DNA of 64,000 bases from Juglans regia. Its lineage: Eukaryota > Streptophyta > Magnoliopsida > Fagales > Juglandaceae. Below the pieces are notes generated by a model, which saw only the letters and a program-made list of their open reading frames with translations, was not told the DNA's origin and searched no databases. Shown in pieces: positions 1-11,171 of the stretch. Positions within the stretch are counted from its first letter, which is position 1; each line of letters begins with the position of its first letter. The stretch lies in the NCBI RefSeq assembly GCF_001411555.2, contig NC_049912.1:16786341-16850340 (forward strand). Direction: 5' to 3'. The translations under genes were made by a program, and so were the position numbers.

Positions 1-505
1 AGTCAAGGAAGTGAGAGTATCCTTGAGTTTCATCACTCTCGTACAAGAGCGATTTGCATAGAGACGAGTCAATTTGAGCCAAGCTTCTCTTGAAGTGCCA
101 GAGGAAGTGATCAAGGGCATGATTCTTTTAGAGACGGAAGCAAAAATACCATTAAGTAGAAGTTTTTCTTGATGAATCCAACGACTGCGAGTAGCACGAG
201 CTTCAGCAGTTGGGTTAGTCCCAAGTATAGGACACAGATTAGATCCATCGATAAAGCTTTGAAGATCATACCCAATGACAAGGCTGTCAAGTTGGGCACA
301 CCATGCAGGAAAATTATAGGAGTTGAGCTTGTAGGGAAGCAGAGCATGGGCGTTAATGGCAACAATATTATTGCATGATGGAAGGTTGAAATTGGTAGAG
401 TTGGTGACAGAGGGAGGGAATTGAAACACAGTGAAAGAACTGGGAAAGGTTGAGCACTTAGTGTTTGTATTGAAAATTTCTGTCACATCGTGTATTATAG
501 AGGAA
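1..505 (-). pseudogene. Ty1/copia gag, N-terminal part, cut by window edge
   Basis: Read on the minus strand, a frame with no stop runs from about 505 down to base 1. It contains the words NFPAWCAQL, YDLQSFIDG and RSRWIHQEKLLLNGIFASV and then LTRLYANRS, the pattern of the copia gag (UBN2 / gag-polypeptide) family that forms the retroelement particle. There is no clear ATG at the start, so the first exon end or start is uncertain. The rest of gag and all of pol would lie to the left of the window. A TATA-like box lies just upstream, fitting a 5' leader. The frame is better preserved than most elements here. It could belong to a young copia copy or be a gag-only relic; the lost downstream part decides that. 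Confidence 0.7.
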
Positions 506-510
506 GTTCT

Positions 511-520
511 TATTTATACA
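511..520 (-). promoter_or_regulatory. TATA-like box upstream of copia gag
   Basis: The minus strand reads TGTATAAATA here, followed by AGAACTTCCTC. It lies close upstream of the copia gag frame, where the LTR promoter of a copia element would be. Placement is by motif only. Confidence 0.35.
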
Positions 521-720
521 TATCTACTTGTATGGACGAGAAAGGAAAGAGCAATTGATTTAATCTGCTGTACATAGTAAAACATATTGATACATGAGCT
601 AAAAATATGGAAAGTAAATACAGTTGACTGCGCAATGTGTGCTAGTCAAGATCAAGGAAAAATTGATTTGCTGTGATCAAGACTGATTTCTTGTGATCAT
701 CTATTAATATGAACCTTACA

Positions 721-1190
721 TGTCATTTTAGACGTGTAGATCCCACTCTCCCTAAGCTGAGAGTTAACAGAATTCTTGTGTAAGTTGATGGAAAATAAGG
801 TTCGAAATGATGAACTCCCGGCCCGTTAGGGTGTTGGTCTCGTGGATGGGTGAAAACAGAGAATGCAAAAAGTGCCTTGACATTTACACATGGGGCCTTA
901 TTTATAGACTCAATGGCAATGGTTAACAAGAGGCACAATTCTTGGATATAACTGAATATTTGCCTCTCCATTCTTACCTATGCATCAGCCCATGGAAAAT
1001 CGTCACTATGGGAGAGTTTGAATATGATGTAGGTTGAACACTGTTATTGTGTGATCACCCCATCCATCTACATCTCCCAATTGAATACACAAAAACAATG
1101 ATGAATATAGTTGAACATGTTTCCCTTGGTACCAATAATAAGTTTGCTACATGTCAACTTTCATCTGTAACACCTACAAATCGGTGTTAG
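721..1190 (-). repeat. probable copia 3' LTR
   Basis: Downstream (minus strand) of the copia RNase H relic, the sequence carries a strong TATA box, CTATAAATAAGG on the minus strand at about 895-907, and ends in AATGACA at 721. This is the layout of a copia 3' LTR. The matching 5' LTR is not in the window, so the right-hand limit is a guess. Immediately past 721 the minus strand reads TGTAAGG, which could be the start of a second LTR belonging to the gag at 1-505. Confidence 0.4.
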
Positions 1191-1339
1191 ATTATGATAG
1201 AGTTTTACTTGCACACTGGTTTGTCATTACTTTATCTGACCACATCCTTTGCCATATGTTCTTCCACTGATTACATATTAAGGGTGAGCTCATCTCACTA
1301 CATTTTTACTCAATTGAAGATTATGATCGAATACATGAA

Positions 1340-1850
1340 ACATTTTTTGAGTTGTCTTTTAATCATGCGAGTACTTTGCCTAGGTATTTTTGAACCCCTT
1401 ATTAGCTACATGCTCTTCGAAGTTTTTCAGAAATAATCCCTTGGTCACGGGATCGGCTACCATATTAGTCAAGGGAATAAATTTGACCTTAATCTCTCAT
1501 ATTTTTACTATATCTAAACTATAGTAATAATTCATATCAATGTGTTTTCTTTTGGAGCTCTGTGTACCATTTTTTATTAATGAGATAACATACTTATTAT
1601 CATAAAATACATTGACTGGTCTAGTAGATATATCTAATCTCAAGCTTTCATCCATATCAATTACTAACTGCAGTGCTACATGCAATATATTTAGCTTCCA
1701 TTGTGGACTTTGCAACACAACCTTGTTTCTTACTTAACTAAGAAATTGCTATTTCACCAAATAGAAGTATATATCTACTTGTAAATGTAATCAGTGGACG
1801 AGATTACATAAATGTATATACTCAACCTTGTTGAGTGAGCATATCACATC
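1340..1850 (-). pseudogene. Ty1/copia pol, RNase H C-terminal remnant
   Basis: Minus-strand translation in shifting frames gives FGEIAIS, SKKQGCVAKSTMEAKYIA, VFYDNKYVISLIKN, KRKHIDM and IPLTNMVADPVTKG, which are successive blocks of the copia RNase H domain. This domain degrades the RNA strand of the RNA:DNA hybrid during reverse transcription. Several stops and frame changes show it is dead. No RT, integrase or gag of the same copy lies upstream, where LINE-A begins at 1946. It probably belongs with the LTR-like sequence at 721-1190. Confidence 0.75.
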
Positions 1851-1945
1851 GTAACATGTGCACAAGATTATGAAATTTTTTCCTGTTTTGACGCTCTGCT
1901 AGGGTTACGAAAACACGTCTTTTGGTCCTCGCTACATAAGGCTGC

Positions 1946-3290
1946 ATGGCAGCCGCAAAAGGTAGTGCTAGTCGGTAGACTTATGCTGATCTAGTGGCGG
2001 CGATCCCTCAACCTTCATTAGAAATGGTTGTTGCACCTCAGGTGCAGAAGTGCATGGATGGGGAAGTTTTCTTTCAATTCTCTAAGGAAGAAATTAGTTG
2101 ATCTGCAGACCCATTCCGTTTCTCCATGGTTTTAAAATTTCTTTGCCAACGCCCATCTTTGGATTCTATTCGTGCTTTCATTCATAGTCGATGGGGCTTG
2201 GTGGCTATGCCCATGGTCTTGCTAGGAGGCGGCCACGAAATGATTTTATATGGTTTTCCTTGGAATCCAACTTTGTGACGGCTTTCTCGCGTGAAGCAAA
2301 TGAAGTGAATGGAGTTTCGTATCATGTCTTCCACTAGACCCCTAATTTTCAAGAGGATGAAGAGCCGTTGTTGGTCCCTGTTTGGATCTCCTTACCAGGT
2401 TTGCCGCCAAACTTTTATCATGAATCATTCTTACGAATTCTCACGACACCTCTTGGATGTTTCAATCGAAGGGATAATCCTACAAGGTGTGTGACTCGGA
2501 TGGATGGTGCCCGAATATGTGTAGAGATGGATGTAGCCAAGGTGCCTCTTCCTCATTTTTGGATTGGTGCGCCAGGGGTCTTTTCTAGTAGAAAACAGGA
2601 GATTTTGTATGAAACTCTCCCAGCTTTTTGCTGTAAATGTTGATTGTAGGGTCATAACTCAAGTAACTGTCGTTCCTTAAAGAAATAGGGGCCTGGTGAG
2701 AAAGTTTGGGTTCACAAGAAAGTGCAGATAAAAGGTAGTACCGAGGAAATGGCTACGGATATGAATATGCAAGATAGTGATACAGGGAAAAATGAGGAGT
2801 TGAAAGATATTGAATCTGATAAAAATTATATTGAAGGTGTGGAAAGCACTGCCGCAATTACAGATGCAGAGAAGAATTTGAATGAGTCAGGTGTTCTTTC
2901 GTCACTTGTTAAAGTAAGGATTGAGACTGAGGAACATCTGACTGGTGTGTCTAGAGGTGTTGAGAGTATAGTTTTTGTTCTTGCATATCAGTCTGGGTTA
3001 CCTAACGAAGCTTTGTTTATTCCTGTGGAGAATCCTAATGGTGATAGAGAAGTTAAGGACACGGGATTGTCAAATGAAATGGGGACTGAGAAGATTTTGT
3101 TTTGGAGGATGATTGCTCTTCGGAGCCAGAACATGAAATACTTCCTGAAGTCCTCCCACAAGAGAAAGATTATCATACGGAGATTGAAGATATGATAAGG
3201 AAAAAGAAATACCATAAGAAGCAATTCGTGAAAACAGAAGCTCCACTTGGGTTTAGGCCCGAAATTCATCTGGTCTCAATGATTGGTCCT
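1946..3290 (+). pseudogene. LINE-A ORF1 (DUF4283 / zinc-knuckle nucleic-acid-binding protein)
   Basis: From the ATG at 1946 the frames give FQFSKEEIS, ADPFRFSMVLKFL, FIHSRWGL, then PVWISLPGLPPNFYHES, TTPLGCFNRRDNPTRC, DGARICVEMD and ETLPAFCCKC. This is the DUF4283 plus zf-CCHC_4 arrangement of plant L1-type ORF1 proteins, which bind the element RNA. Stops occur after SASR, EEIS and in the PWNP block, and the frame shifts near 2340. From about 2722 a 157-codon open frame, rich in Glu, Asp and Lys, is the variable ORF1 tail. ORF2 starts right after, so gene order is that of a plant LINE. Confidence 0.8.
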
Positions 3291-3620
3291 ATATTTTCTT
3301 GGAATATACGGCATATTGGCACTTCAAGGGGCTGTTTAAAGAAGCTGATTGGCAAGTTTAAACCAAAAAAGCTGCTTTGTTTGAACCGTTTTAGAGTTTA
3401 GATCGAGCTTAAGGTCTGATGACCCTTTTGCATATGGATTCTATGGTTGCTAATGATAATGCAGGTGGTAAACTTTGGGTCTTCTGGGAGAAGGACATTG
3501 CTGTTCAGATTGTTTATGTGGGTTTGCAGTTCATAATGCTTCGGTTTGGTGAAGGTTCTTCTCAATTCTTGTGTACTTTCATATATGCTATATGCAATAG
3601 GTATGAGTGTCAAGCTTTAT
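3279..3620 (+). pseudogene. LINE-A ORF2, endonuclease N-terminal part
   Basis: Frames read FSWNIRHIGTSRGCLKKLI, then LLHMDSMVANDNAGGKLWVF and FLCTFIYAICNRYE. These match the start of the AP-endonuclease-like domain of plant LINE ORF2, which nicks the target site. The frame is broken near 3400. It stops exactly where the LTR insertion begins at 3621. On the far side (9862) the coding resumes with the end of the endonuclease, but roughly 45 residues, including the expected GDFN block, are missing, so this junction is more than a clean insertion. Confidence 0.75.
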
Positions 3621-5330
3621 TGTGACACTCGGGTCTAGCATAGAGCTCGCAGTCAATATACATATATATTTTTTTTTTACTCCCAACCATTCTCTTCTCA
3701 CTCATTCGTTCCTCATGCCCACATACAAGAAGTTCCCCGCATCAAGTACGGCAACTGCATGTAACCGCTGCCCCATGCGTGTAACCACCCTTTTCTCATG
3801 CGTTTTGGTTTCTCAATAAACTTCACCTTCTAGATCGATGCTCTCTACCTTTATTTTATTTTTTTCTTCTATCTTCTCTACATCAAGTCGAAGGCACCTA
3901 GAATCCACCACAAACCAGTTACTGCCCGCGTGAACCCGAGTTACCCAGCAACCTCCAACGGACGGCACCATCCAACCACCTCGTAAGCCTCGACTCCTCC
4001 ACGTACGACCAATGCAACACCCCTGTTTAACCACCGTGTGAAACTGCCCAGCTCCATGCACAGCATCTAGCGACGCTGACCAGCATGCCGAGGTACTCTC
4101 CCACGCACGTCGAAAGCCACCGAGCCACATTTTAAACCTCCACTGCTCTGCCTTGCACCACCGTACCCCACACTTAGCCGCCGAACGTAAAGCTCTGTCG
4201 CACGCATCACCGAAACACCCCTGTTTTTGCATCTCAAAACAGAGCACCACTCAACCCTTTCGGTGACGCTAGCCACGGTAGGGGAAGTCCAGCGACGTTG
4301 ACGCCCAACGACTTCGCGATCTGCTGCCGCCCCAACCACCTTGTCGCTGTCTCTTGCTGCCTCGGTGAGCATCTCACATGGATCCCTTTCACCGTGTTTC
4401 ATCTCTCTGGCGTCTCTCTCTCACCGTTCTCTCGCTCTCTTTCTCTCAGTGCACGACTGTCGGGACAGCCACCTTCCTCCGTAACCCAACTCCGTTGCGA
4501 CCTCCTTCCCCTCGGTGCCGCTGCCTCGTAGTTTTCCTTGGGTAAGTGTTACTACCGTTGCTTTGTTTTTGTGATAGCTTTACTTAAAAGATGAAATATG
4601 TGGTGTCTCGGTTAACCTAATAGATTATGAACTCCATTACCATTTTTGCCCCTATGATGTTTTCAGATATATTATTTCAGATGTTTAGATTTATATTCCA
4701 ATGAGTTGATTATTTATATTGGGTTTGAAATCATGAGTTTTATATTAGGTGCATGTTATATTTTTATTTGGACGTAGACGTATGGCCTTTTACTACTAAG
4801 TCAGTTTACTTATGCTTTTAACAAAGTAATTATAAATTGATCGTGTTTTAATTTTTATATATTAAACTCACTTTGTATGAGTTTTATTTTAAATACAGAT
4901 TAAATAAATATTTAAAATACAGTATTAGTGCTAAATATATATATATTTTTTTTGAAGAACATAGTAGTGCAAGACTTCTATTTTGAATTCTTTAAAGAGA
5001 TACTAATTAGTCTATTTTTTATTAAATGAAATATTTTCTCTCCTACTTTAATCAATTTTTGTTTTAATGAGTCTTTAAACCAAAAATGTATTTTATGGCA
5101 TAGTTGTATTTATTATTAATATTATTATGCAATTTCAGAAATATTTTGAGTTTAATAGGTATGTGGGATATTGAGGAATTTAGGAAGTGATGGTATTTTA
5201 GAATTAAGAGAAATTTTAGGTTTTTGAGGAATTAAAATAGGTACTTCAGGTGTAATATGAGATTATTTGTTCATTGGAGATTTATTTAAGTCACATGAAT
5301 TTTTATAGGTGACGATTGACAATTGATCAG
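3621..5330 (+). repeat. 5' LTR fragment, B-type 5' module
   Basis: Its start, TGTGACACTCGGGTCTAGC, resembles the solo LTR start at 17377 (TGTAACACCCGGGCCTAGTC). A C-rich stretch with long minus-strand open frames (3813-4402) is followed by a good splice-donor-like word, GGGTAAGT, at 4541. Near 5310 it reaches the conserved TTTATAGGTGACGATTGA word of the shared 3' module and then breaks off. The remaining 3' part of the LTR and the primer-binding site are missing. The long C-rich frames are not judged to be genes. Confidence 0.65.
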
Positions 5331-5339
5331 TACTGTTTG

Positions 5340-5900
5340 TGGGTTATGGGCCCACCTATTTCTACTCCAATAAGCTAGCATTAACACAACTAGTTCCTTC
5401 AATAGTACATCACTATTAAACCTCAAAGCAAACCATACTGCTCAAATCTTTAATCCACCAAAAGCCATTGCACAACACCCATGGATCCTAATGTTTTATT
5501 AACTCACATACTTGATCATATCATCCACTGTTAATGCCTAAGCTTCAACTTCAAAAATCTTATCATACACCAAACATGATGTCTCATCCCGGCGTCTCGA
5601 TTCCCGTATTTCCATCTCTCTTCAATCCTATTTTAATTCTGCCCTTCAACTCTGCAATTCTAAAACCTTAACCCAGATAAAAATCATTTTCCAAAATCTT
5701 GAAGATCAGTGACCTTAAATCTAAAATATTTACCTTATAAAACTTGTAAATTCTAAAACTCCAAATGTTATCAAATTGCTTACAAGGTCAGCAAGATCAA
5801 AAACTTCTAATCTAAGTAATCCTTTAATTGCTTGTTGAACCTACCACCTTAAATCTCATAAACTTATTTCCTAAAAACTATGAAGCCTCAAACCTCATAT
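5340..5900 (-). repeat. inverted piece of a gypsy non-coding internal region
   Basis: Read on the minus strand this stretch has the same style and words (GGTTTTAGAATT, CAGAGTTGAAGG, TTAAGGTTTTAG) as the plus-strand internal region at about 36600-36850. It therefore looks like an internal segment lying backwards between the 5' LTR fragment and the pol end. No coding sequence is seen in it. A 29-base island near 5585-5613 (core CCGGCGTCTCGATTC) also occurs in the 3' LTR at 8497-8525. Confidence 0.5.
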
Positions 5901-5989
5901 GAACTTATCATAAATCTAACCTTGAAATTCGTTGAACTTACAACCTCCTACCCTAAAGACTCATCCTCGAGCACATCAGCTTGCCTAAC

Positions 5990-6233
5990 CTTGAAGAAGA
6001 GTTTTGGGCAGCAAGAGCCACGTTTTGTTGACCCTGAACGCATTCAACTTCAGCCTAACCTTACTTATGAAGTTGCCCCGACGCAGATTGTGGATCGGAA
6101 AGAGCAAAGATTAAGGTCCAAGACAATACGTTTGGTGAAAGTGTCATGGGGTGATCCGTTGGCTCAAGATTTCTCTTGGGAGAGAGAAGTCGACATGAGG
6201 GAGCTTTATCCTTACTTGTTTGATCGAATTTGA
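5990..6233 (+). pseudogene. Ty3/gypsy pol C-terminal end (integrase tail)
   Basis: The frame ends with FVDPERIQLQPNLTYEVAPTQ, then ILDRKEQ-like IVDRKEQRLRSKTIRLVKVSW, then FSWEREVDMRELYPYLF and a stop at 6231-6233. This is the last part of gypsy integrase (chromodomain-type tail region) as seen in Tekay/Del-like plant elements, which helps direct integration. The rest of pol is absent. A short untranslated stretch and a polypurine tract lead directly into the 3' LTR at 6337, the normal order for such elements. The Tekay/Del assignment rests on recognised word patterns, not on a search. Confidence 0.75.
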
Positions 6234-6321
6234 CGGTATGTTCTTAGTTTGCTCTTAGTTGAATCTTTCTCCTGTCTTAGTCTTAATGTTGACCTTGCCA
6301 ATTTCGAGGACGAAATTTTAT

Positions 6322-6336
6322 TTAAGGGGGGGAGAA
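6322..6336 (+). other. polypurine tract before 3' LTR
   Basis: The run AAGGGGGGGAGAA sits immediately before the LTR start TGTAACACCC. It follows GAGGACGAAATTTTATTT, a sequence common just before gypsy 3' LTRs. It would prime plus-strand DNA synthesis. The same arrangement recurs at 37763-37778. Confidence 0.8.
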
Positions 6337-7793
6337 TGTAACACCCTGTATTTTAGTGTATTTTTACTGAATGAATTATTTTTATGGATTCAAAATTTAT
6401 TCTCTTATTTTAAAATTATTGGATTTTAATTGGGTTATTTTTAGGATTTTTAATTTGGTGAAAATTAATTTTTATGTGCTTTCTTAATATTTATTTATTG
6501 TTGTGCATTTAAATTACTTTTCATATTTAATTAATTACTGTGGGATTTAATTATTTCAATTTGACTTTACCATTACGTTTAAATTATTTTATTTAACTTG
6601 AGGTTTTGAAATCGTTTTCGTTGGATCATTTTTGGGACCCAAGTTATGAGGATTGTACCTCATTTCTTTTCCCTCTATTTTTCTTTTCCTCCTTTTCTTT
6701 TCTTTCTTTTCTTTTTTTTCCTCCTTATTTCTCCTTCTTCCCGCGCGCGAACTGCTTCTCCCTCTCTTGCGTGCGTTCCGTCGCTCACCCGCAACCCACT
6801 GTCGCCCCGCCACCGTGGCCTACACCGCCCAGCCCAGTAGCTTCCCCTCCCGCTGGTCGTCCTTCCCCATCAATCTCAGCCCCTAACTCGCCGGCGTTCT
6901 CCTCCACGCACGGCTTGAAGCCGCGGTGTTCTTTGTGCTCGCGGGCCGCCGTCGCGCCACCTCCGGCCACCATCTTCACACCACTTCATCCTCGACCTCT
7001 TGGCAACCCATTGGACCCAACCCCACCTCCGATCCGTCACTGGTGAAGCACATCCAACTCCATTTCCATTTTGGGTATTTTTGGCCTTAAACCACCCCTT
7101 GTGCCGCCACCCACGGCCAACCTTCACCACCACTAGATTCACCGACATCCCTAGGCCCTACTCTATCAATTTTGGGTCTTCATTTGTCTTCGTTGAAAAG
7201 TGGGTATCTGTGACCCACGGCCACAGTGTATTTTACACTGTCCTGCAGCTGTTTTTCCACTTCTTGCAGCTTCGTGATCCTCCGGAAATTGTTATATAGC
7301 ACTGTAAGTATTTTTCCAAAGAATTCTTGTGAATTTAATGTATTTTTGCACTAACACATTTCACTGTATTTGAACTGTTGATTGGTTTTGCCGGACTGAG
7401 TCCGAGGAGTACGGGGTTCGGATGGTTTGGTGAATGGAGTTGTTTGGTTGGATTTGTTTGGGTTGATTATTGATGGTTGTTGATTAGTGTCGGTACATGT
7501 ACATTTCATGATATCATGCATGATCATGTTTGTAAAGGAAAACTGGGTTTTCGTGTATTGCATTCATGTTCATGTGTTTATGAAAACTGGATTTTCATGT
7601 AAGAATGGAATTTGGGTGCGTGCGTATCACGACCCCAAGCCGAGATGGGGTATTATCTCAGTGGAGCTCCTCTGGTTACTCGGGAGCGGAATATACTGAG
7701 TAACGTCCCCTGGATTGTCGCTGGGCGACAATGGGATCGGACGAGAGATTCGTGCCGACTCCGTGGTCCTTCTGCTGGCAGGGACTAGAGGAT

Positions 7794-7905
7794 GCTTGGC
7801 TACGTACGCGCTGGGCGCGGAACTGGGCATCGCTCGTTGCGTAGTGGGTGCTTGGCTACGAACGCGCTGGGCGCGGAACTGGGCATCGCTACGAAGCTAG
7901 GACGT
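7794..7905 (+). repeat. GC-rich tandem duplication, 2 x 56 bp
   Basis: The word GCTTGGCTACG, followed by CGCGCTGGGCGCGGAACTGG, occurs at 7794 and again at 7850 with nearly identical downstream sequence. It is inside the extra segment of the 3' LTR. Confidence 0.8.
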
Positions 7906-9001
7906 GCGGATGGTCCCTAGGGGAGGCCATGGTGCATAGGGTAATAACGAATTAATTGGCTATTTTCTGGGAAAATAGTGTGAGTTGGATTTTGTGTAAA
8001 TCATTTTCTGGGAAAATGTTTTACGGATTATTTTTGGGCCAAATGGGATTTTGGCGTGTGTTGGAAAATTATCATTTTCGGGAAAAATGATGTTTTGAGG
8101 AAAATGCATATTTCATCATATGCATGCATGTTGGTTGCATTAATGCATTTTATTCCTGAGAATTATTTGGGTTATACTTACCTGCGGTACCATTCTGTGG
8201 TAACGCAGATTTTGATGCAGATGAGGAGGAGGAGGGCGAGCCTGAGGAGATGGCTCCGCCCGAGTAGTGATCTGGGATCACTGGCTTAGTTATCTTATTT
8301 TACTCATTTGTATTTTGGAACATGTGTTAAACTTTATTTTGGATGACTGTATAACTATTTAAACCCTTTTACTGATATTTACTTGTGTTTAAATTCTGGT
8401 ACTTAGTAGACTTAATTATCCGCTGTGTTGTTATTGTACACAGTCGCATGTACACACACTTGGCACTTTCGTTGGGATGCGTGACCATGTTGTCATCATC
8501 CCGGCGTCTCGATTCTCGTGTTTCCTTACATGGGGGTCTGGGGGGCCACACTGTTGTAGAGAATTTTTTGTAAAACTAAGAAGTCCAGGTAAGCGGGGTT
8601 CATATACTAGTTTTGCATAAAAGAAATAAAATGAGGTTGACCTTGAAAAATAAGCATGTTTGTTTTTGAAAAGAAATGATCTGAAAACAACCTCAGGTGT
8701 TTATTCTGCCTATGCATAAATTCAAAGAGAAAGTGTTTTCTGTCATGACTGGTGTAGACATGAGCTAGTTTTGTGCACTTTATTTCTGAACTATGCAAAA
8801 GAGCAAATAAAGAATTCTAAAAGTTTTGTTATGAGCCAATGAAAATATTTTGATTCTGTTTAGTTGAACATGTGAAGCGATCTAAAGCAATTAAGTATTT
8901 TGTTTTGATATGATGAGTCATCTGAAAACCTTGGCATAAAGTTCTGATTCTGTATATGATTGTAATTGGATTTCCGATGAAATCTGTTCTGTTTCTGTTA
9001 A

Positions 9002-9245
9002 GGCTCAGCCACGGGTATAATGGTGGTTTATAACCCTACCACAGAGGTCAAACATGGTATATGGCCCAGCCACGGGTATAATGGTGGTTTATAACCCTAC
9101 CACGGGGGTAAAACATGGAATATGGCCCAGCCACGGGTATAATGGTGGTTTATAACCCTACCACGGGGGTGAAACATGGAATATGGCCTAGCCACGGGTA
9201 TAATGGTAGTTTATAACCCTACCACGGGGGTTAAACATGGTATTG
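9002..9245 (+). repeat. 61-bp tandem repeat, 4 copies
   Basis: Units start at 9002, 9063, 9124 and 9185. Each has CAGCCACGGGTATAATGG, then TTTATAACCCTACCAC and AACATGG. The period is exactly 61. The same unit is repeated five times in the solo LTR at 11172-13885. Confidence 0.95.
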
Positions 9246-9861
9246 TCCCGATGTGATGCTAAGAGATGATATGATTATAATGTTTCAGTTTGGAAATGCC
9301 AATGGATTCTCTTTTTGGGAACAAATTTGTTTTTCTGAAAATTTCGCTACGATATTTTGTAACAAGTTTTTTTTATGCATTCTGAAAGAAAATATGTTGT
9401 TTCTGCATTCTAGAAGAAAATTTGTTGTTTCTGCATTCTGAAAGTAAATGTCCTATTTTGCATACCGAACTTTATAAATGCTCATGTTCACATGCTAGTA
9501 TATGCTCTTTGCTTACTGAGTTGTTGATAACTCACCCCCTTATCTCCACAATATTTTTCAGATATTATGATGGTTCAGCTGAGGATCAAGATTATGAGGT
9601 ATTGGGTGAGATGATTTAAGTGTAGTGGTTCAAGCATAGGAAGTTTTTTATAAGTATTGTCGAATTTTATGAAGAAATTTTATTGTGTTGTGATGACTTG
9701 GCATTTTGGAAAATTGGTTATATTGAGGAAATTAGATTGAATCAAATTTTCTAAATGATATTGGGAATTTGGAGTTTTTTTTTTTTTTTTTTATATTGTT
9801 GGAATGTGAGTTTAAGTGCTAGGAAGTAACTCTCCGACCTGTGCGGGACCGGGGCGTTACA

Positions 9862-11165
9862 TTTTTGGATTCATCAAGAGGGACTGATTGAGATGAAGAC
9901 CAAGGGCAGCATTTTCACTTGGTGCAATGGGTAGTCTGGGAGGGCTAGATCTTGGGCAAAACTTGATAGAGCTTTATTGGATGCTTCTTTGCTATCTCTG
10001 TGTCCGAATATTGCGTGTTCTATCCTTCTATGGTCCACTTCAGATCATTTTACCTTACTCATTGAGTTCATTTCTGATCCAGTCTCTTATGGTTTGAAGC
10101 CTTTTAGATTTCAACAGATGTGGGTTGAGCACCCATGCTTCTTAGATTGCGTTAGGAAGGTTTGATCTAAAGAGGTGCCGGGTTAGGGGTTGTATGAATT
10201 GAGTGCTAAACTTAAGAAGACTAAGGTGGCTTTTCGTGAGTGGAATAAGTTGGTCTTCGAAAAAACTAATGACAAGATTGATAGGCTGGAAATTCATATT
10301 GATGAGCTGGAAAACAGGTTACAAAGGGGTTGGGATGAGGTGACGGATAGGGAGCTTCACAATGCATCGATACAATTGGCATCTTGGCATAGAAGAGATG
10401 ATAACGGACTAGCTCAATTGGCCAAATTGAAGTGGCAAGTGGATGGGGATCATAATTCCAAATTTTCTCATGCAGTTTTAGCAAATAAAAGGCGTAAAAG
10501 AGTTCTTGAAATGGGGTCTCCTTTCGGGATTGTTTATGAGCCGCCTGAACAGATTCACCAAGGGGTTGCTGATTTCTTTACTAATTTCCTTCAAGGGGAA
10601 TCACTGAGAGAGACTCCTAATTTGTCTCACTTAATATTGCCAGTTATTTTGGAGGAAGAATGTGATCGTCTTTGTTCAATTCCCATTATGGAGGAAATTT
10701 TAGATGTAGTGTCCTCCATTCCGCCTAATACTGCTTCGTGGCCATATGGATTTGGATGGGGTTTTGTTAAAAATTGTTGGGAGATTGTGAAACTTGATGT
10801 CTTTGAGGCTATTTCAAATTTGTTTTACTCATAAACAACTTCCAAGATTTTTTTCTGCTTCCTATCTTGTTTTGATCTCAAAGGTAGATGTCCCAACGAG
10901 TTTTGATAAGTTTAGGCCTATTAGCCTATGTTCGGTTTTCTATAAAATTTGCTCCAAAATTATTGTTAACCAGTTGTTAGGTTTTCTTGCACAAATGATC
11001 TCGTTGGAATAAGGTGCTTTTCTTCTAGGTAGGAGTATTTTTGAGAACATCAGTCTCACTCAAGAAATGGTAAATTCCATCAATAAAAAGTCTCATGGTG
11101 GGAATATTATGCTCAAAGTTGACATGGCTAAAGCATATGACTGGGTCGATTGGAATTTTTAAGGG
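9862..11165 (+). pseudogene. LINE-A ORF2, endonuclease end to reverse transcriptase start
   Basis: Coding resumes after the LTR insertion with GSIFTWCNG, ARSWAKLDRALLDASL and STSDHFTLLIEF (endonuclease end). A 214-codon open frame (10190-10834) follows, with a coiled, charged linker and WQVDGDHNSKFSHAVLANKR. Reverse-transcriptase start words are PPNTASWPYGFGW (normally a KAPGPDGF block), then FRPISLCSVFYKICSKI and finally LKVDMAKAYDWVDWNF, the motif with the first catalytic Asp. The sequence ends there at the next LTR, so the YADD box, zinc finger and 3' end are lost. Loss of the 3' end is unusual for a LINE, which normally loses its 5' end. Confidence 0.85.
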
Positions 11166-11171
11166 GCGATC

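Larger units (their letters stand above)
3621..9861 (+). mobile_element. composite Ty3/gypsy-type LTR element inserted in LINE-A ORF2
   Basis: The insertion starts TGTGACACTCGGG and ends GGGGCGTTACA, the TG...CA ends of an LTR element. Inside are a 5' LTR fragment, about 560 bases of inverted internal sequence, the last part of a gypsy pol, a polypurine tract and a 3.5 kb 3' LTR. Flanking 5-mers are tttat and ttttt, an imperfect target duplication at best. The two LTRs have different 5' ends, so the element is a recombinant or rearranged copy, not one simple insertion. Confidence 0.75.
6337..9861 (+). repeat. 3' LTR, A-type, 3.5 kb, with swapped central segment
   Basis: It runs from TGTAACACCCTG to GGGGCGTTACA. 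The order is: AT-rich start, pyrimidine-rich block, GC-rich block (6750-7150), donor-like TGTAAGTATTTTT at 7303, the word GCCGGACTGAGTCCGAGG, then about 1.1 kb (7440-8550) that is absent from the sister LTR at 11172, then CCAGGTAAGCGGGG at 8585, a 61-bp tandem array and the conserved end. The extra 1.1 kb ends in GGGGGTCTGGGGGGCCACA-like sequence, itself like the 3' end of another LTR family, so this copy looks chimeric. The open frames at 6589-7148 lie in the pyrimidine- and GC-rich blocks and are not supported as genes. Confidence 0.8.

Noticed and set aside
3813..4402. 145- and 111-codon minus-strand frames as genes
   Set aside because: They lie in the C-rich part of an LTR fragment, with no motif and the same kind of frames in the sister LTR at 17609-18278.
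6589..7148. Overlapping open frames in the GC-rich LTR block as a host gene
   Set aside because: Frames overlap on both strands, follow base composition, have no domain and sit inside an LTR present in several copies.
7380..7410. Possible hammerhead ribozyme: CGGACTGAGTCCGAGG in LTRs resembles CTGA...GA core text
   Set aside because: The core CTGATGA and GAAA with a proper stem II are absent. It is only a short palindrome, CGGACTGAGTCCG, conserved with the LTR.
9002..9245. CRISPR-like array from regular 61-bp repeats
   Set aside because: Units are contiguous with no variable spacers, and the DNA is plant LTR sequence.
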